In this document: positions 13,176-19,530 of the stretch, piece after piece
Numbering within the stretch: position 1 is the first letter of the stretch
Layout: each line of letters opens with the position of its first letter
Made by a program: the position numbers and the translations under genes
Notes under the pieces: model-generated
Databases searched by the model: none
Told to the model about the DNA's origin: nothing
What the model saw: only the letters and a program-made list of their open reading frames with translations
Assembly (NCBI GenBank): GCA_023415835.1
Contig: JAEZJK010000118.1
Span: forward strand, 1-19,530
DNA: 19,530 nucleotides
Reading direction: 5' to 3'
Origin: Bacillota bacterium
GTDB taxonomy: Bacteria; Bacillota; UBA4882; UBA8346

Positions 13176-13277
13176 TGTTTATTTTTATGAAAAGCACGGT
13201 TACGTTAGAGTTGGAGAGCTTCAGCCCGATAAAGGCAGTGATATTTCTGTATGAAAAAACACTTTGAACTTGCTTAA
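13171..13277 (+). pseudogene. C-terminal remnant of a GNAT acetyltransferase
   Basis: Reading from 13171 gives NNVYFYEKHGYVRVGELQP followed by DKGSDISV and then a TGA at 13252. A shift by one base continues as MKKHFELA and a stop at 13275-13277. The YFYEKHGYV-VGE pattern is the standard last beta-strand/helix region of GNAT N-acetyltransferases. Only about 35 residues of a protein of about 150 remain, with a frameshift, and the fragment abuts and overlaps the end of the AraC gene by a few bases. It is a dead gene end, probably left by a deletion that joined it to the AraC gene. Confidence 0.7.
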
Positions 13278-13325
13278 ACGGATTTCATGGGTTTAAGCTC
13301 CGGAGTTAACTAGGGAGGTTATCAA

Positions 13326-14372
13326 ATGTATCACCCGAGGTTTAAAGGAAACCATTATCACATGGGGCGGAAAATGGGAGAGATCCTCAAAAAATGTAAC
13401 GCCCAGTTTCCTATTAGGCTGGATCCGTTCCAAACTAAATTCGGCATGGAAAGCGGGAGATTGTTAAAACGGTTTTTTCCCGAAGCTGCGGCAGAGATTG
13501 AAGGTATTACCGATGTAATCGGATATGATAACGGGTTATTTACCGCCTGGATGATGTGCATGGGATGTTGTCTCGATATTCAGGAGGGGGATAGTGTCGA
13601 AGTCAGAGGATGTACGGCGTTTAGTTTTACCCATAGTGACCAAGTCTATTATGGAAGAAATAATGATCTGCCGCCATTTTTAAAGAAGATAAGCAAAAGC
13701 GTTTATTATCAACCTGAAAACAAGCATAGCTTCATTTTAAACACCTCATCCTTCGTCAACGGGGAGGAAGGCATTAACCAATACGGATTGGTCGCGGCGA
13801 TGACTTTTGTTACGCCAAAATTGGAAGAAATAAAACCCGGCTTAAATTCGGTATTTTTAGTCCGTTATCTTTTAGAAAACTGTAAAACGGTTAATGAAGG
13901 AATCGCAGCTTTGCGAGAATTACCGATTGCTTCAAGTTGTAATCTACTATTAACTGATGGAAGCGGAAAAATGGCGGTTGTGGAATGCAACCCCCTGCGA
14001 ATCCAGGTACGATACCCGGAAAAGGATGCAAATGGCGATAGTTTTATTATTACAGTAAATCATTTTTCCTCCAAGGAAATGTGGCGGCATGATGCCAGCG
14101 ATCGGAACGTTTATTACTCCGAAGTCAGGTATCAAACGGCATATAATGCATTAATGAATATGGATTACAACGATGGCGTTGAACATGCTCAAAATATCTT
14201 AAGGGGGAAATATGGTTTTATGTGTCAGTATGATAAAGCGCTGAATTTTGAGACTATTTGGTCTACGGTAATTGATATTTCTAATCAAAAAATTTACAGA
14301 GAAGAAGGGAGTCCTCGAATGACAAAATACATTGAGGATAAACGGTTATGGGAAAAGCAGCATTTTGACTAA
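13326..14372 (+). CDS. C45-family NTN hydrolase (acyl-CoA:6-aminopenicillanate acyltransferase-like)
   Basis: A 348-residue member of the linear amide C-N hydrolase / C45 peptidase family, whose fungal relative exchanges penicillin side chains. Bacterial members cleave or transfer acyl groups on amides, usually of unknown identity. Evidence: RGCTAFSF (94-101) with Cys96 as the expected N-terminal nucleophile exposed by self-cleavage between Gly95 and Cys96; YYGRNNDLP; the NQYGLVAAMTFV region; ALRELPIASSCNLLLTDGSGKMAVVECNP; and VNHF. There is no signal peptide, so it is likely cytosolic. AGGGAGG precedes the ATG. It follows the AraC regulator and the GNAT remnant and precedes the S51 remnant and a beta-lactamase-like gene, all on the plus strand. 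Confidence 0.85.
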   Translation: MYHPRFKGNHYHMGRKMGEILKKCNAQFPIRLDPFQTKFGMESGRLLKRFFPEAAAEIEGITDVIGYDNGLFTAWMMCMGCCLDIQEGDSVEVRGCTAFSFTHSDQVYYGRNNDLPPFLKKISKSVYYQPENKHSFILNTSSFVNGEEGINQYGLVAAMTFVTPKLEEIKPGLNSVFLVRYLLENCKTVNEGIAALRELPIASSCNLLLTDGSGKMAVVECNPLRIQVRYPEKDANGDSFIITVNHFSSKEMWRHDASDRNVYYSEVRYQTAYNALMNMDYNDGVEHAQNILRGKYGFMCQYDKALNFETIWSTVIDISNQKIYREEGSPRMTKYIEDKRLWEKQHFD

Positions 14373-14425
14373 TTTAATATTAAAATGGACAGAACAATCA
14401 AAAGCTTTGGTTTTATTCCGTTTGG

Positions 14426-14755
14426 GAGGACGGAGCAATTTGTTGGTTTAAATATGGTAGCTCGGATTCAAGGATGTTTACTAACCCAAATGCCGGTTTA
14501 ATTAAGGTTAGAGGGTTAAATTTGATAAATGCATTAATTTGTCCTCATTATGATACGGAAGAATATCGCAAACCCCATTTAAAAGATTTAATGAACAAAA
14601 CTACTGGTATGGCTTTGGCTCTTAACGAGTACTGCGCTTTAGTAATTCAAGATAATACATATAAAATACTGTCCTTTAAAGAAAACGCCAATGGGTATAA
14701 AGTGTATTGGAAAAATGGTTTGTTTCATGAAGAAACAATTGAAAAGAACAGCTGA
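14426..14755 (+). pseudogene. C-terminal remnant of an S51 (dipeptidase E-like) peptidase
   Basis: The frame reads GAICWFKYGSSDSRMF from about 14432, then NAGLIKVRGLNLINALICPHYD, then ALALNEYCALVIQ and YKVYWKNG up to a stop at 14753-14755. This matches the second half of S51 peptidase / class I glutamine amidotransferase-like proteins, whose nucleophile Ser sits in the SAGAICWF block. Here the codons before GAICWF read Glu-Asp, so the nucleophile Ser is absent, and the N-terminal half of the protein is missing. An ATG at 14474 opens 93 codons but has no convincing ribosome binding site. It is a truncated, inactive gene end. Confidence 0.7.
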
Positions 14756-14812
14756 GTTTATACCGTTATCTAAAATATTAAAGTGGAATAATCATTGAAT
14801 TAGGGGGAAGAA

Positions 14813-15535
14813 ATGAGAAAGGCCACAATAACATTGTTTATGATGTTGTTTTTCACTGCTTTTACTTTAAATACCTATTCCGTTAGTCCGAAACCGGTGG
14901 AGCTTATCAAAGTTACTGATCAAATTTGGGTCCATACTTCTTATCAGTTCTATAACGGATACTTGACTCCATCCAACGGGCTGGTGGTGATAACTGAAAA
15001 AGGGCTGATTATGGTCGATACTTGCTGGGACAATGAATCGACCAGTGAATTGGTGGAAATTGCCACGGAAAAGTTCAAACAGAAATTTGTACTGGCCATT
15101 ATTACCCATGGCGGCCATGGGGACCGGATCGGCGGAATCGATACTTTACTTCAACAAGGTATTGAGGTAATCGGCACAAAACAGATAGCCCGAAAGGCTA
15201 TTGAGGCGGGGTTTAAACAGCCGTTAGCAAAGCTTGAACTGGAGGCGGATTTTGAGATTGGCGAGGTAAGAATAGAGACATATTACCCGGGAGAGGGCCA
15301 TTCTCAGGATAATATCACGGTATGGTTCCCCGAGAGTAGGGTTTTGTTTGCCGGGTGTATGGTTAAATCGGTTGATACCAATAATCTTGGCAATCTAGCG
15401 GATGCCAATGTAAATGAATGGCCGAACTCCTTAAAGAATCTACTCCAAAAATACCCCGATATGAATCTGGTAATTCCCGGACATGGAAATTGGGGAGATA
15501 TTGGCCTCATTTATCATACTTTAGAACTTTTTTAA
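14813..15535 (+). CDS. Subclass B1 metallo-beta-lactamase-like protein with altered zinc motif
   Basis: A 240-residue exported protein with a signal peptide (residues 1 to about 23). The sequence tracks the BcII-type B1 family: SNGLVVITEKGLIMVDTCWD, ITHGGHGDRIGGIDTL, the ETYYPGEGHSQDN block, VWFPESRVLFAGCMVKSVDTNNLGNLADANVNEW and VIPGHGNWGD. Zinc ligands of B1 enzymes are HxHxD, His (GHSQDN), Cys (AGCMVKS) and His (PGHG). The last three are intact, but the first motif is His99-Gly-Gly-His102-Gly-Asp104, one residue longer than normal. Beta-lactam hydrolysis is therefore plausible but not assured. GGGGGAAG precedes the ATG by a few bases. A weak hairpin near 15545-15573 may end the transcript. 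A divergent, non-beta-lactam hydrolase is the alternative. Confidence 0.88.
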   Translation: MRKATITLFMMLFFTAFTLNTYSVSPKPVELIKVTDQIWVHTSYQFYNGYLTPSNGLVVITEKGLIMVDTCWDNESTSELVEIATEKFKQKFVLAIITHGGHGDRIGGIDTLLQQGIEVIGTKQIARKAIEAGFKQPLAKLELEADFEIGEVRIETYYPGEGHSQDNITVWFPESRVLFAGCMVKSVDTNNLGNLADANVNEWPNSLKNLLQKYPDMNLVIPGHGNWGDIGLIYHTLELF

Positions 15536-15780
15536 ATCGTAATTCGGGGAAATCCAGGTCAATCTGGTTCCCAGAAATTTTCTGCGTATAATGCATATAA
15601 ATAGAAGATTCCTTAATAAACCCTTTTTTTGATAAGATTTAAAGTCAATCGGTTTAGCCGCCAATTCGATACAATATAATAATAAGCAGGATTTTGAAAT
15701 GTTTTCCTGGAAATAACAGAGATGAAGAAGTTATCGAAAATTTTGAACTTCCACTGCTTTTACTATTCAGGAGGATAAAA

Positions 15781-16761
15781 ATGCTCTATCCAATGAAGTT
15801 TTTTCCGGTTTATAAGGACTACATTTGGGGAGGCCGAAACCTTGAGAAATTGGGGCGGGCTCTACCGGAAGGAATAGTAGCGGAGAGTTGGGAAGTATCC
15901 GCTCACCCTGATGGTGTCAGTTTCATAGCAAACGGCGAGTATGCCGGGACGCCTTTACCGGAATTGCTCGCCAAATTTGGCAGGGAAATAATCGGGACCA
16001 AATTACCGGAAGCATATATTGATCAGTTTCCGCTGCTAATCAAATTGATTGACGCCAATCAACGGCTCTCGGTGCAGGTCCATCCGGACGACCAATATGC
16101 CGGGTCGCACGAAGGCGGCTATGGAAAAAATGAAATGTGGTATATTATTTCGGCTAATCCCGGCGCTGAAATCATTTATGATGTAGTACCTGGAACCACT
16201 CGGGATACTTTTAGCGAAGCCGTCCGGGGAAACCGGATTGAAAGTTGTTTAAAGGCTATACCGGTAGCTGCCGGAGACGTTTTTTACATTCCGGCCGGAA
16301 TGGTTCACGGACTGGGGGGAGGGATCGTGCTAGCTGAGATTCAGCAAAGTTCGAATCTCACTTACCGTCTTTATGATTATAACCGGACGGATGCTCATGG
16401 TAACAAACGCCCGCTTCATATCGAAAAGGCACTGGATGTAATTGATTTTAGTTCTGCCGGCCAAGCAGAGAAATTAACAGGTATAATTAGAGAGGACATC
16501 CCTGGTTTGGTAAAGAAAGAACTGATCGCCAACAATTATTTTCAGGTTGATTTATGCCAATTCGATGGTAAATTGGATGAAACTACGAGTGGGGAAGGCT
16601 TTTTCAGCTATATTTTTATTGAGGGCGGCGGAAGGATTATTTATCAAGGAAGCTCTCTACCCTTTAAAACAGCGGAGTCCGTTCTGATCCCGGCCGCTTT
16701 GGGGAATTACAGCATTGAAGGTAAGGCAAAGTTTTTAAAAGTAAGCCTCCCTACAGTATGA
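15781..16761 (+). CDS. manA: Mannose-6-phosphate isomerase, class I (short Bacillota type)
   Basis: Interconverts fructose-6-phosphate and mannose-6-phosphate in the cytosol; a zinc enzyme. The 326 residues are the length of the short Bacillus-type ManA/YvyI family. Motifs: YIWGGRNL (14-21), AESWEVSAHPDG (34-45), QRLSVQVHPDD with ligands Gln99 and His101, KNEMWYI with Glu118, the IPAGMVHGLGGGIVLAEIQQSSNLTYRLYDYNR block with His176, and a C-terminal cupin strand region. The start is ATG 15781, with AGGAGG a few nt before it; the frame is open further upstream to 15694 but that part has no family similarity. A TATAAT at 15675-15680 may be the -10, with only a poor -35. The last three residue blocks (GNYSIEGKAKFLKVSL) end normally. 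Confidence 0.93.
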   Translation: MLYPMKFFPVYKDYIWGGRNLEKLGRALPEGIVAESWEVSAHPDGVSFIANGEYAGTPLPELLAKFGREIIGTKLPEAYIDQFPLLIKLIDANQRLSVQVHPDDQYAGSHEGGYGKNEMWYIISANPGAEIIYDVVPGTTRDTFSEAVRGNRIESCLKAIPVAAGDVFYIPAGMVHGLGGGIVLAEIQQSSNLTYRLYDYNRTDAHGNKRPLHIEKALDVIDFSSAGQAEKLTGIIREDIPGLVKKELIANNYFQVDLCQFDGKLDETTSGEGFFSYIFIEGGGRIIYQGSSLPFKTAESVLIPAALGNYSIEGKAKFLKVSLPTV

Positions 16762-16841
16762 ACCTCTGAATATTGGTAGCTCTCAGGGCAAGATTGGAGG
16801 GTTTTTGATTTTAATCGTTGATAGCATGGTAAGTTAGTAAG

Positions 16842-16850
16842 TGGTATAAT
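16842..16850 (+). promoter_or_regulatory. Extended -10 promoter of the 161-aa gene
   Basis: TG at 16842-16843, one base, then a perfect TATAAT at 16845-16850. A TTGATA at 16818-16823 is 21 nt upstream, too far to be an ideal -35, so the extended -10 probably carries the promoter. It lies 30 nt from the start codon. Confidence 0.6.
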
Positions 16851-16880
16851 TAAAGCAGGATCTGTAACGAGGTGAATGCT

Positions 16881-17366
16881 TTGTTTGATGCCAAACCGAA
16901 CAAATCAACCGAATCGGATAATCCGGGATTTAAGGAGATTGCGGTTAGTTTTTTTAATTTTTTAGTCAAGGAATATGGTTTTCGGTTGGTTAAGTCAGAA
17001 AGCAATACGGTCAGGTATCAATCTGCCAAAGTTTTCTTTAACATCAGCCTTGGACGGGCTTCGATGGAATTAAAAGTTGAAATTGGGCTATTGCCTAATC
17101 AGTATGATCACACTCAGCATAAATTCTCACTAAATGAGATCATCGAATTGCTCGGTGACCAGAAAGAAATCGAATACCTTTATTTCCAGGGAGTCACCAG
17201 GGAACAACTTCAAAAACATCTTCCGATATTGGCCGGGCTGGTCAAAAAATACGCCAAGGACGTATTAAAGGGGGATTATCTTATTATTCATAACTTGGAG
17301 CGATTACGCTCCGATACATCGGTCAGTTTAACAAAAGAAGCGCGGATTAGGCAAACTCTCCTTTGA
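16881..17366 (+). CDS. Conserved-looking hypothetical protein, 161 aa
   Basis: Not recognised. A soluble alpha/beta protein without signal peptide or membrane segment. The N-terminal 15 residues are polar (KPNKSTESD). A core follows with FFNFLVKEYGFRLVKSESNTVRYQSAKVFFNISLGRASMELKVEIGLLPN, which reads as a small alpha+beta domain, and then a helical half (LNEIIELLG; REQLQKHLPILAGLVKKYAKDVLKGD). The style recalls small cytosolic proteins found next to toxin/immunity genes, but there is no toxin gene here and I make no claim. The start is TTG 16881: GAGGTGA (16869-16875) is a perfect 7-nt match to the anti-Shine-Dalgarno at ideal spacing. The GTG at 16872 lies inside that site. It has its own extended -10 promoter. 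Confidence 0.75.
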   Translation: MFDAKPNKSTESDNPGFKEIAVSFFNFLVKEYGFRLVKSESNTVRYQSAKVFFNISLGRASMELKVEIGLLPNQYDHTQHKFSLNEIIELLGDQKEIEYLYFQGVTREQLQKHLPILAGLVKKYAKDVLKGDYLIIHNLERLRSDTSVSLTKEARIRQTLL

Positions 17367-17417
17367 TTTGGAATAGGTTCAACTGTTCCTGGGAAAAAGA
17401 ATGAATCGAGGTTGGCA

Positions 17418-17894
17418 ATGAACAAAAAATACTTGTTTATTCCAGTGCTTTTTTTGGGGTTAACCCTTTCGGCATGGGCCGTGAATGAGAGGGTTATTGC
17501 TAATTATTTCCCTTTGGTATTGGAAATAGAGGGATTTTCACTTCAGTCGGGTAGGGTTATCAGCGATAATGAAGCCAGCAACGGTAAGGCCGTCTTATCG
17601 GAAGGCTTAAATTTTAGCGCCAAAATTTCCGTCGCTTTTAATGAAGCCGGCCAATATCAGTTGGCCTTGTATGAAAAAACCACTGATGGCAGTAAAGACT
17701 CAATTCACATTAAAGTTAATAACAGCCCTGATGTCCGTACTTATCCGGATGCTAAGGCCTACGGAGCTTATGCGCCTTGTATAAAAAGAGTGCCCTTTAA
17801 TTTAACCGAACCGGGCGATGTTACTATTACCCTCTTCACTACTAACGAATATGGTTCGTACTACGACAAAGTAATTATTGATAGTATAAAATAG
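17418..17894 (+). CDS. Secreted small protein with a CBM6/35-like domain
   Basis: A 158-residue exported protein. The signal peptide is MNKKYLFIPVLFLGLTLSAWA (cleavage near residue 21). The mature part reads LEIEGFSLQSGRVISDNEASNGKAVLSEG, then alternating strands (AKISVAFNEAGQYQLALYEK; DSIHIKVNNSP; VPFNLTEPGDVTITLFTTN) and ends YYDKVIIDSIK. The E-x-E...ASNGKAV beginning and the terminal D-x-V-x-I-D-x-I strand are the outline of carbohydrate-binding modules of the CBM6/35 type. No catalytic domain is attached, so it would be a free-standing glycan-binding protein. The start is ATG 17418, 6 nt after GAGG; a TTG at 17412 is the alternative. A hairpin with a T-run follows 30 bp after the stop. 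No partner gene for glycan breakdown is adjacent. Confidence in exported status is high, in the domain call moderate. Confidence 0.72.
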   Translation: MNKKYLFIPVLFLGLTLSAWAVNERVIANYFPLVLEIEGFSLQSGRVISDNEASNGKAVLSEGLNFSAKISVAFNEAGQYQLALYEKTTDGSKDSIHIKVNNSPDVRTYPDAKAYGAYAPCIKRVPFNLTEPGDVTITLFTTNEYGSYYDKVIIDSIK

Positions 17895-17923
17895 TTGGAT
17901 CGTTCACTATAAATAATGGGGTT

Positions 17924-17950
17924 AGGGTTATCACTGCTCAAACCCTTTTT
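17924..17950 (+). terminator. Intrinsic terminator after the secreted CBM-like gene
   Basis: A 6-bp stem AGGGTT/AACCCT (17924-17929 with 17941-17946), an 11-nt loop, then four T residues. It is a short stem, so strength is uncertain. Confidence 0.5.
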
Positions 17951-18103
17951 CTTTGCCTTTGTAGAATTATACCTCGGCAAAAGCTATTGACACTTATCAT
18001 TCGATGTTGGCTGATGTTTATAATTTTAGCTTCTGTAAATAGTTTAAGGGCTAATGTAGTCGCATATAGATAGAGAGTACCGGTTGAAAGGGGATTATAA
18101 AAA

Positions 18104-18460
18104 ATGGCTATAAAAGTGAATTCTAATCGGGCTAGTAACCAAATACCTAGCCCCGATTTTGAGAGTGGTCCTCTGGGATCAAAATACAGCGTTAAGGATG
18201 ATGACGTAAAAAAGGCGATTGAGGCTTATAAATGCGCTGTAAACCGCTATAATAGCGTTGATTTTTCCGATTCGAGGATGGAGGGCATACTATTTCTCGA
18301 ACGCCAGATAGCCTTCATCGGAGTTCAGTTAGCGTTGGCTAAAGCCCGGATCAGGAATGGCTTGGCTCCCAATCTGGACTATACCACTTTTGAAACGATG
18401 GTAAAGACTTTACTACCCAACATTTTGTGGAAGTACCAACCTAATAAACGATATGACTAA
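18104..18460 (+). CDS. Hypothetical protein, 118 aa
   Basis: Not recognised. The first 30 residues are low-complexity polar (SNRASNQIPSPDFESGPLGS) and probably disordered; the rest is predicted helical (DDVKKAIEAYKCAVNRYN; FLERQIAFIGVQLALAKARIRNG; FETMVKTLLPNILWKY). There is no signal peptide, no cysteine cluster and no catalytic pattern. AAAGGGGA at 18087-18094 lies 9 nt before the ATG. The 209-bp gap before it holds no clear promoter. It is convergent with groEL across a terminator. Real translation is likely from the ribosome binding site and the uninterrupted frame, but no homologue comes to mind. Confidence 0.65.
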   Translation: MAIKVNSNRASNQIPSPDFESGPLGSKYSVKDDDVKKAIEAYKCAVNRYNSVDFSDSRMEGILFLERQIAFIGVQLALAKARIRNGLAPNLDYTTFETMVKTLLPNILWKYQPNKRYD

Positions 18461-18476
18461 ACTTGGTGAATAGAAA

Positions 18477-18504
18477 GTTAAACCCGGCATTGGCCGGGTT
18501 TAAC
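18477..18504. terminator. Bidirectional terminator between the 118-aa gene and groEL
   Basis: A perfect 12-bp stem, GTTAAACCCGGC with GCCGGGTTTAAC (18477-18488 with 18493-18504), and a 4-nt loop between two convergent stop codons. Confidence 0.85.
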
Positions 18505-18517
18505 CTATCCATCAATC

Positions 18518-19530
18518 TTAATAATCCATTCCGCCGCCCGGGGGCATAGGCATCGGTTTTTCCTTTTCCGGAATTTCCGTTACTAAACATTCGGTAGTCA
18601 AAAGCATTGCCGCGATACTGGCGGCGTTTTGGAGCGCGCTCCGGGTTACTTTGGCCGGATCGATAATACCGGCTTTGACCATATCGGTGAATTCTCCGGT
18701 TAAGGCGTTGTAGCCTTGGCCTTTAGCCAGGCCGCTCACTTTTTCAACAATGACCGAACCTTCGACTCCGGCATTGTGCGCGATTTGTTTCAATGGTTCT
18801 TCTAATGCTTTCCGGACTAAGGAGATACCGGTGGCTACGTCGCCGGTTTCTTTATTCTTGATACCGTCAAGTACCGGAGCGAGTTGGAGCAGGGCAACAC
18901 CGCCGCCCGGAACTACGCCTTCTTCAACAGCGGCGCGGGTGGCTGAAAGAGCATCCTCAATCCGGTGCTTTTTCTCTTTCATCTCGGTTTCGGTAGCTGC
19001 GCCGACTTGAATTACGGCAACTCCGCCAGCCAGTTTGGCAAGGCGTTCTTGGAGTTTTTCCCGATCATAATCGGAAGTGGTGTCTTCGATTTGAACCTTG
19101 ATTTGACTAATCCGGTTTTTAATCTCTTGGGCATTTCCTTTGCCGTCGACGATGGTGGTTTCATCTTTGGTGACTTTAACCTGGCGGGCGGAACCGAGCA
19201 TGTCAAGGGTGGTGTTTTCCAAGGAAGCTCCAACCTCTTCGGAAACGACCTGGCCTCCGGTGACAATGGCGATATCGCTGAGCATCGCTTTGCGCCGATC
19301 ACCGAATCCGGGGGCTTTTACCGCAACCACATTTAAAGTGCCACGGAGTTTATTAACCACTAGGGTGGCAAGGGCTTCGCCTTCGACATCCTCGGCGATT
19401 AATAGGATTGGTTTTCCGCGTTGCATGGTTTTTTCCAAAATGGGAAGTAAATCTTTGATTAGGTTAATCTTTTTGTCGGTAATTAAGATATAAGGTTCGT
19501 CCAAGATGGCTTCCATCCGCTCGGAATCGG
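18518..19530 (-). CDS. groEL: Chaperonin GroEL, 5' part outside window
   Basis: The 60-kDa chaperonin that forms the double-ring folding chamber with GroES. About 337 C-terminal codons are present out of a usual 540-545; the frame is open through the right window edge, so the internal Met codon at 19516 is not the start. Clear blocks: MEAILDEPYILITDKKI, PILLIAEDVEGEALATLVVNKLRG, the VKAPGFGDRRKAML region of the apical domain, KLAGGVAVIQVGAATETEMKEKKHRIEDALSATRAA, and the EEGVVPGGGVALL block of the intermediate/equatorial part. The tail is short and ends PMPPGGGMDY, a Gly/Met tail of the kind seen in clostridial GroEL. The promoter and any CIRCE operator lie outside. Identity is certain. Confidence 0.98.
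   Translation of the reverse strand, partial: DSERMEAILDEPYILITDKKINLIKDLLPILEKTMQRGKPILLIAEDVEGEALATLVVNKLRGTLNVVAVKAPGFGDRRKAMLSDIAIVTGGQVVSEEVGASLENTTLDMLGSARQVKVTKDETTIVDGKGNAQEIKNRISQIKVQIEDTTSDYDREKLQERLAKLAGGVAVIQVGAATETEMKEKKHRIEDALSATRAAVEEGVVPGGGVALLQLAPVLDGIKNKETGDVATGISLVRKALEEPLKQIAHNAGVEGSVIVEKVSGLAKGQGYNALTGEFTDMVKAGIIDPAKVTRSALQNAASIAAMLLTTECLVTEIPEKEKPMPMPPGGGMDY

Noticed and set aside
15694..15780. N-terminal extension of ManA
   Set aside because: The extra 29 residues have no similarity to the family and precede a strong AGGAGG site placed for ATG 15781.
17987..18024. TTGACA and TATAAT as promoter of the 118-aa gene
   Set aside because: Both hexamers are perfect but 26 nt apart, too far for sigma-A; no better pairing was found.

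Overview
The window comes from an endospore-forming Bacillota (Firmicutes), most likely an anaerobic or clostridia-like lineage. The evidence is a small H-type spore protein gene (sspH), strong AGGAGG-type ribosome binding sites used with TTG starts, sigma-A-like promoters, a clostridial-style nitronate monooxygenase with a C-terminal cysteine cluster, and a GroEL that ends in a short Gly/Met tail. No rRNA, tRNA, CRISPR array, phage or transposase gene was seen.

Layout. 1-1763 (-): htpG, cut at its 3' end by the window edge. 1922-2938 (+): a nucleoid-associated (NdpA/YejK family) protein, divergent from htpG. 2992-4458 (-): a nitronate monooxygenase and a small double zinc-ribbon protein, separated by a terminator. 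4861-5451 (+): a leaderless DUF3298-type protein, preceded by a 102-bp nested palindrome. 5760-8263 (-): a two-gene operon, an OPT-family transporter followed by type II pantothenate kinase. Its roughly 290-nt leader has a good promoter, a folded RNA and an intrinsic terminator before the transporter gene, which is the layout of a transcription-attenuating riboswitch. 8799-9611 (+): an orphan PstS-like phosphate-binding protein. 9701-9880 (-): sspH. 10050-11408 (-): a secreted esterase with a C-terminal beta-sandwich-like region. 11409-12299: a repeat-rich intergenic zone with ten degenerate 21-bp tandem repeats and two adjacent nested palindromes.

12300-18460 (+) is an accessory stretch of genes all on one strand: an AraC regulator with a GyrI-like effector domain, a decayed GNAT acetyltransferase end, a C45 (penicillin acyltransferase-like) NTN hydrolase, a decayed S51 peptidase end, a subclass B1 metallo-beta-lactamase-like protein, mannose-6-phosphate isomerase, and three small uncharacterised proteins (one secreted and CBM-like). 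18518-19530 (-) is the 3' part of groEL.

Most interesting observations: (1) the structured leader of the OPT-coaW operon; (2) a one-residue insertion inside the zinc motif of the metallo-beta-lactamase (HxxHxD instead of HxHxD) with every other ligand kept; (3) the 21-bp/7-residue tandem repeat array; (4) nested palindromes that share an 18-nt end sequence with a partial copy 3.5 kb away; (5) a zone of gene remnants around two enzymes of beta-lactam-related families. All functional calls rest on reading the sequence and recalling family motifs; no database search was run.
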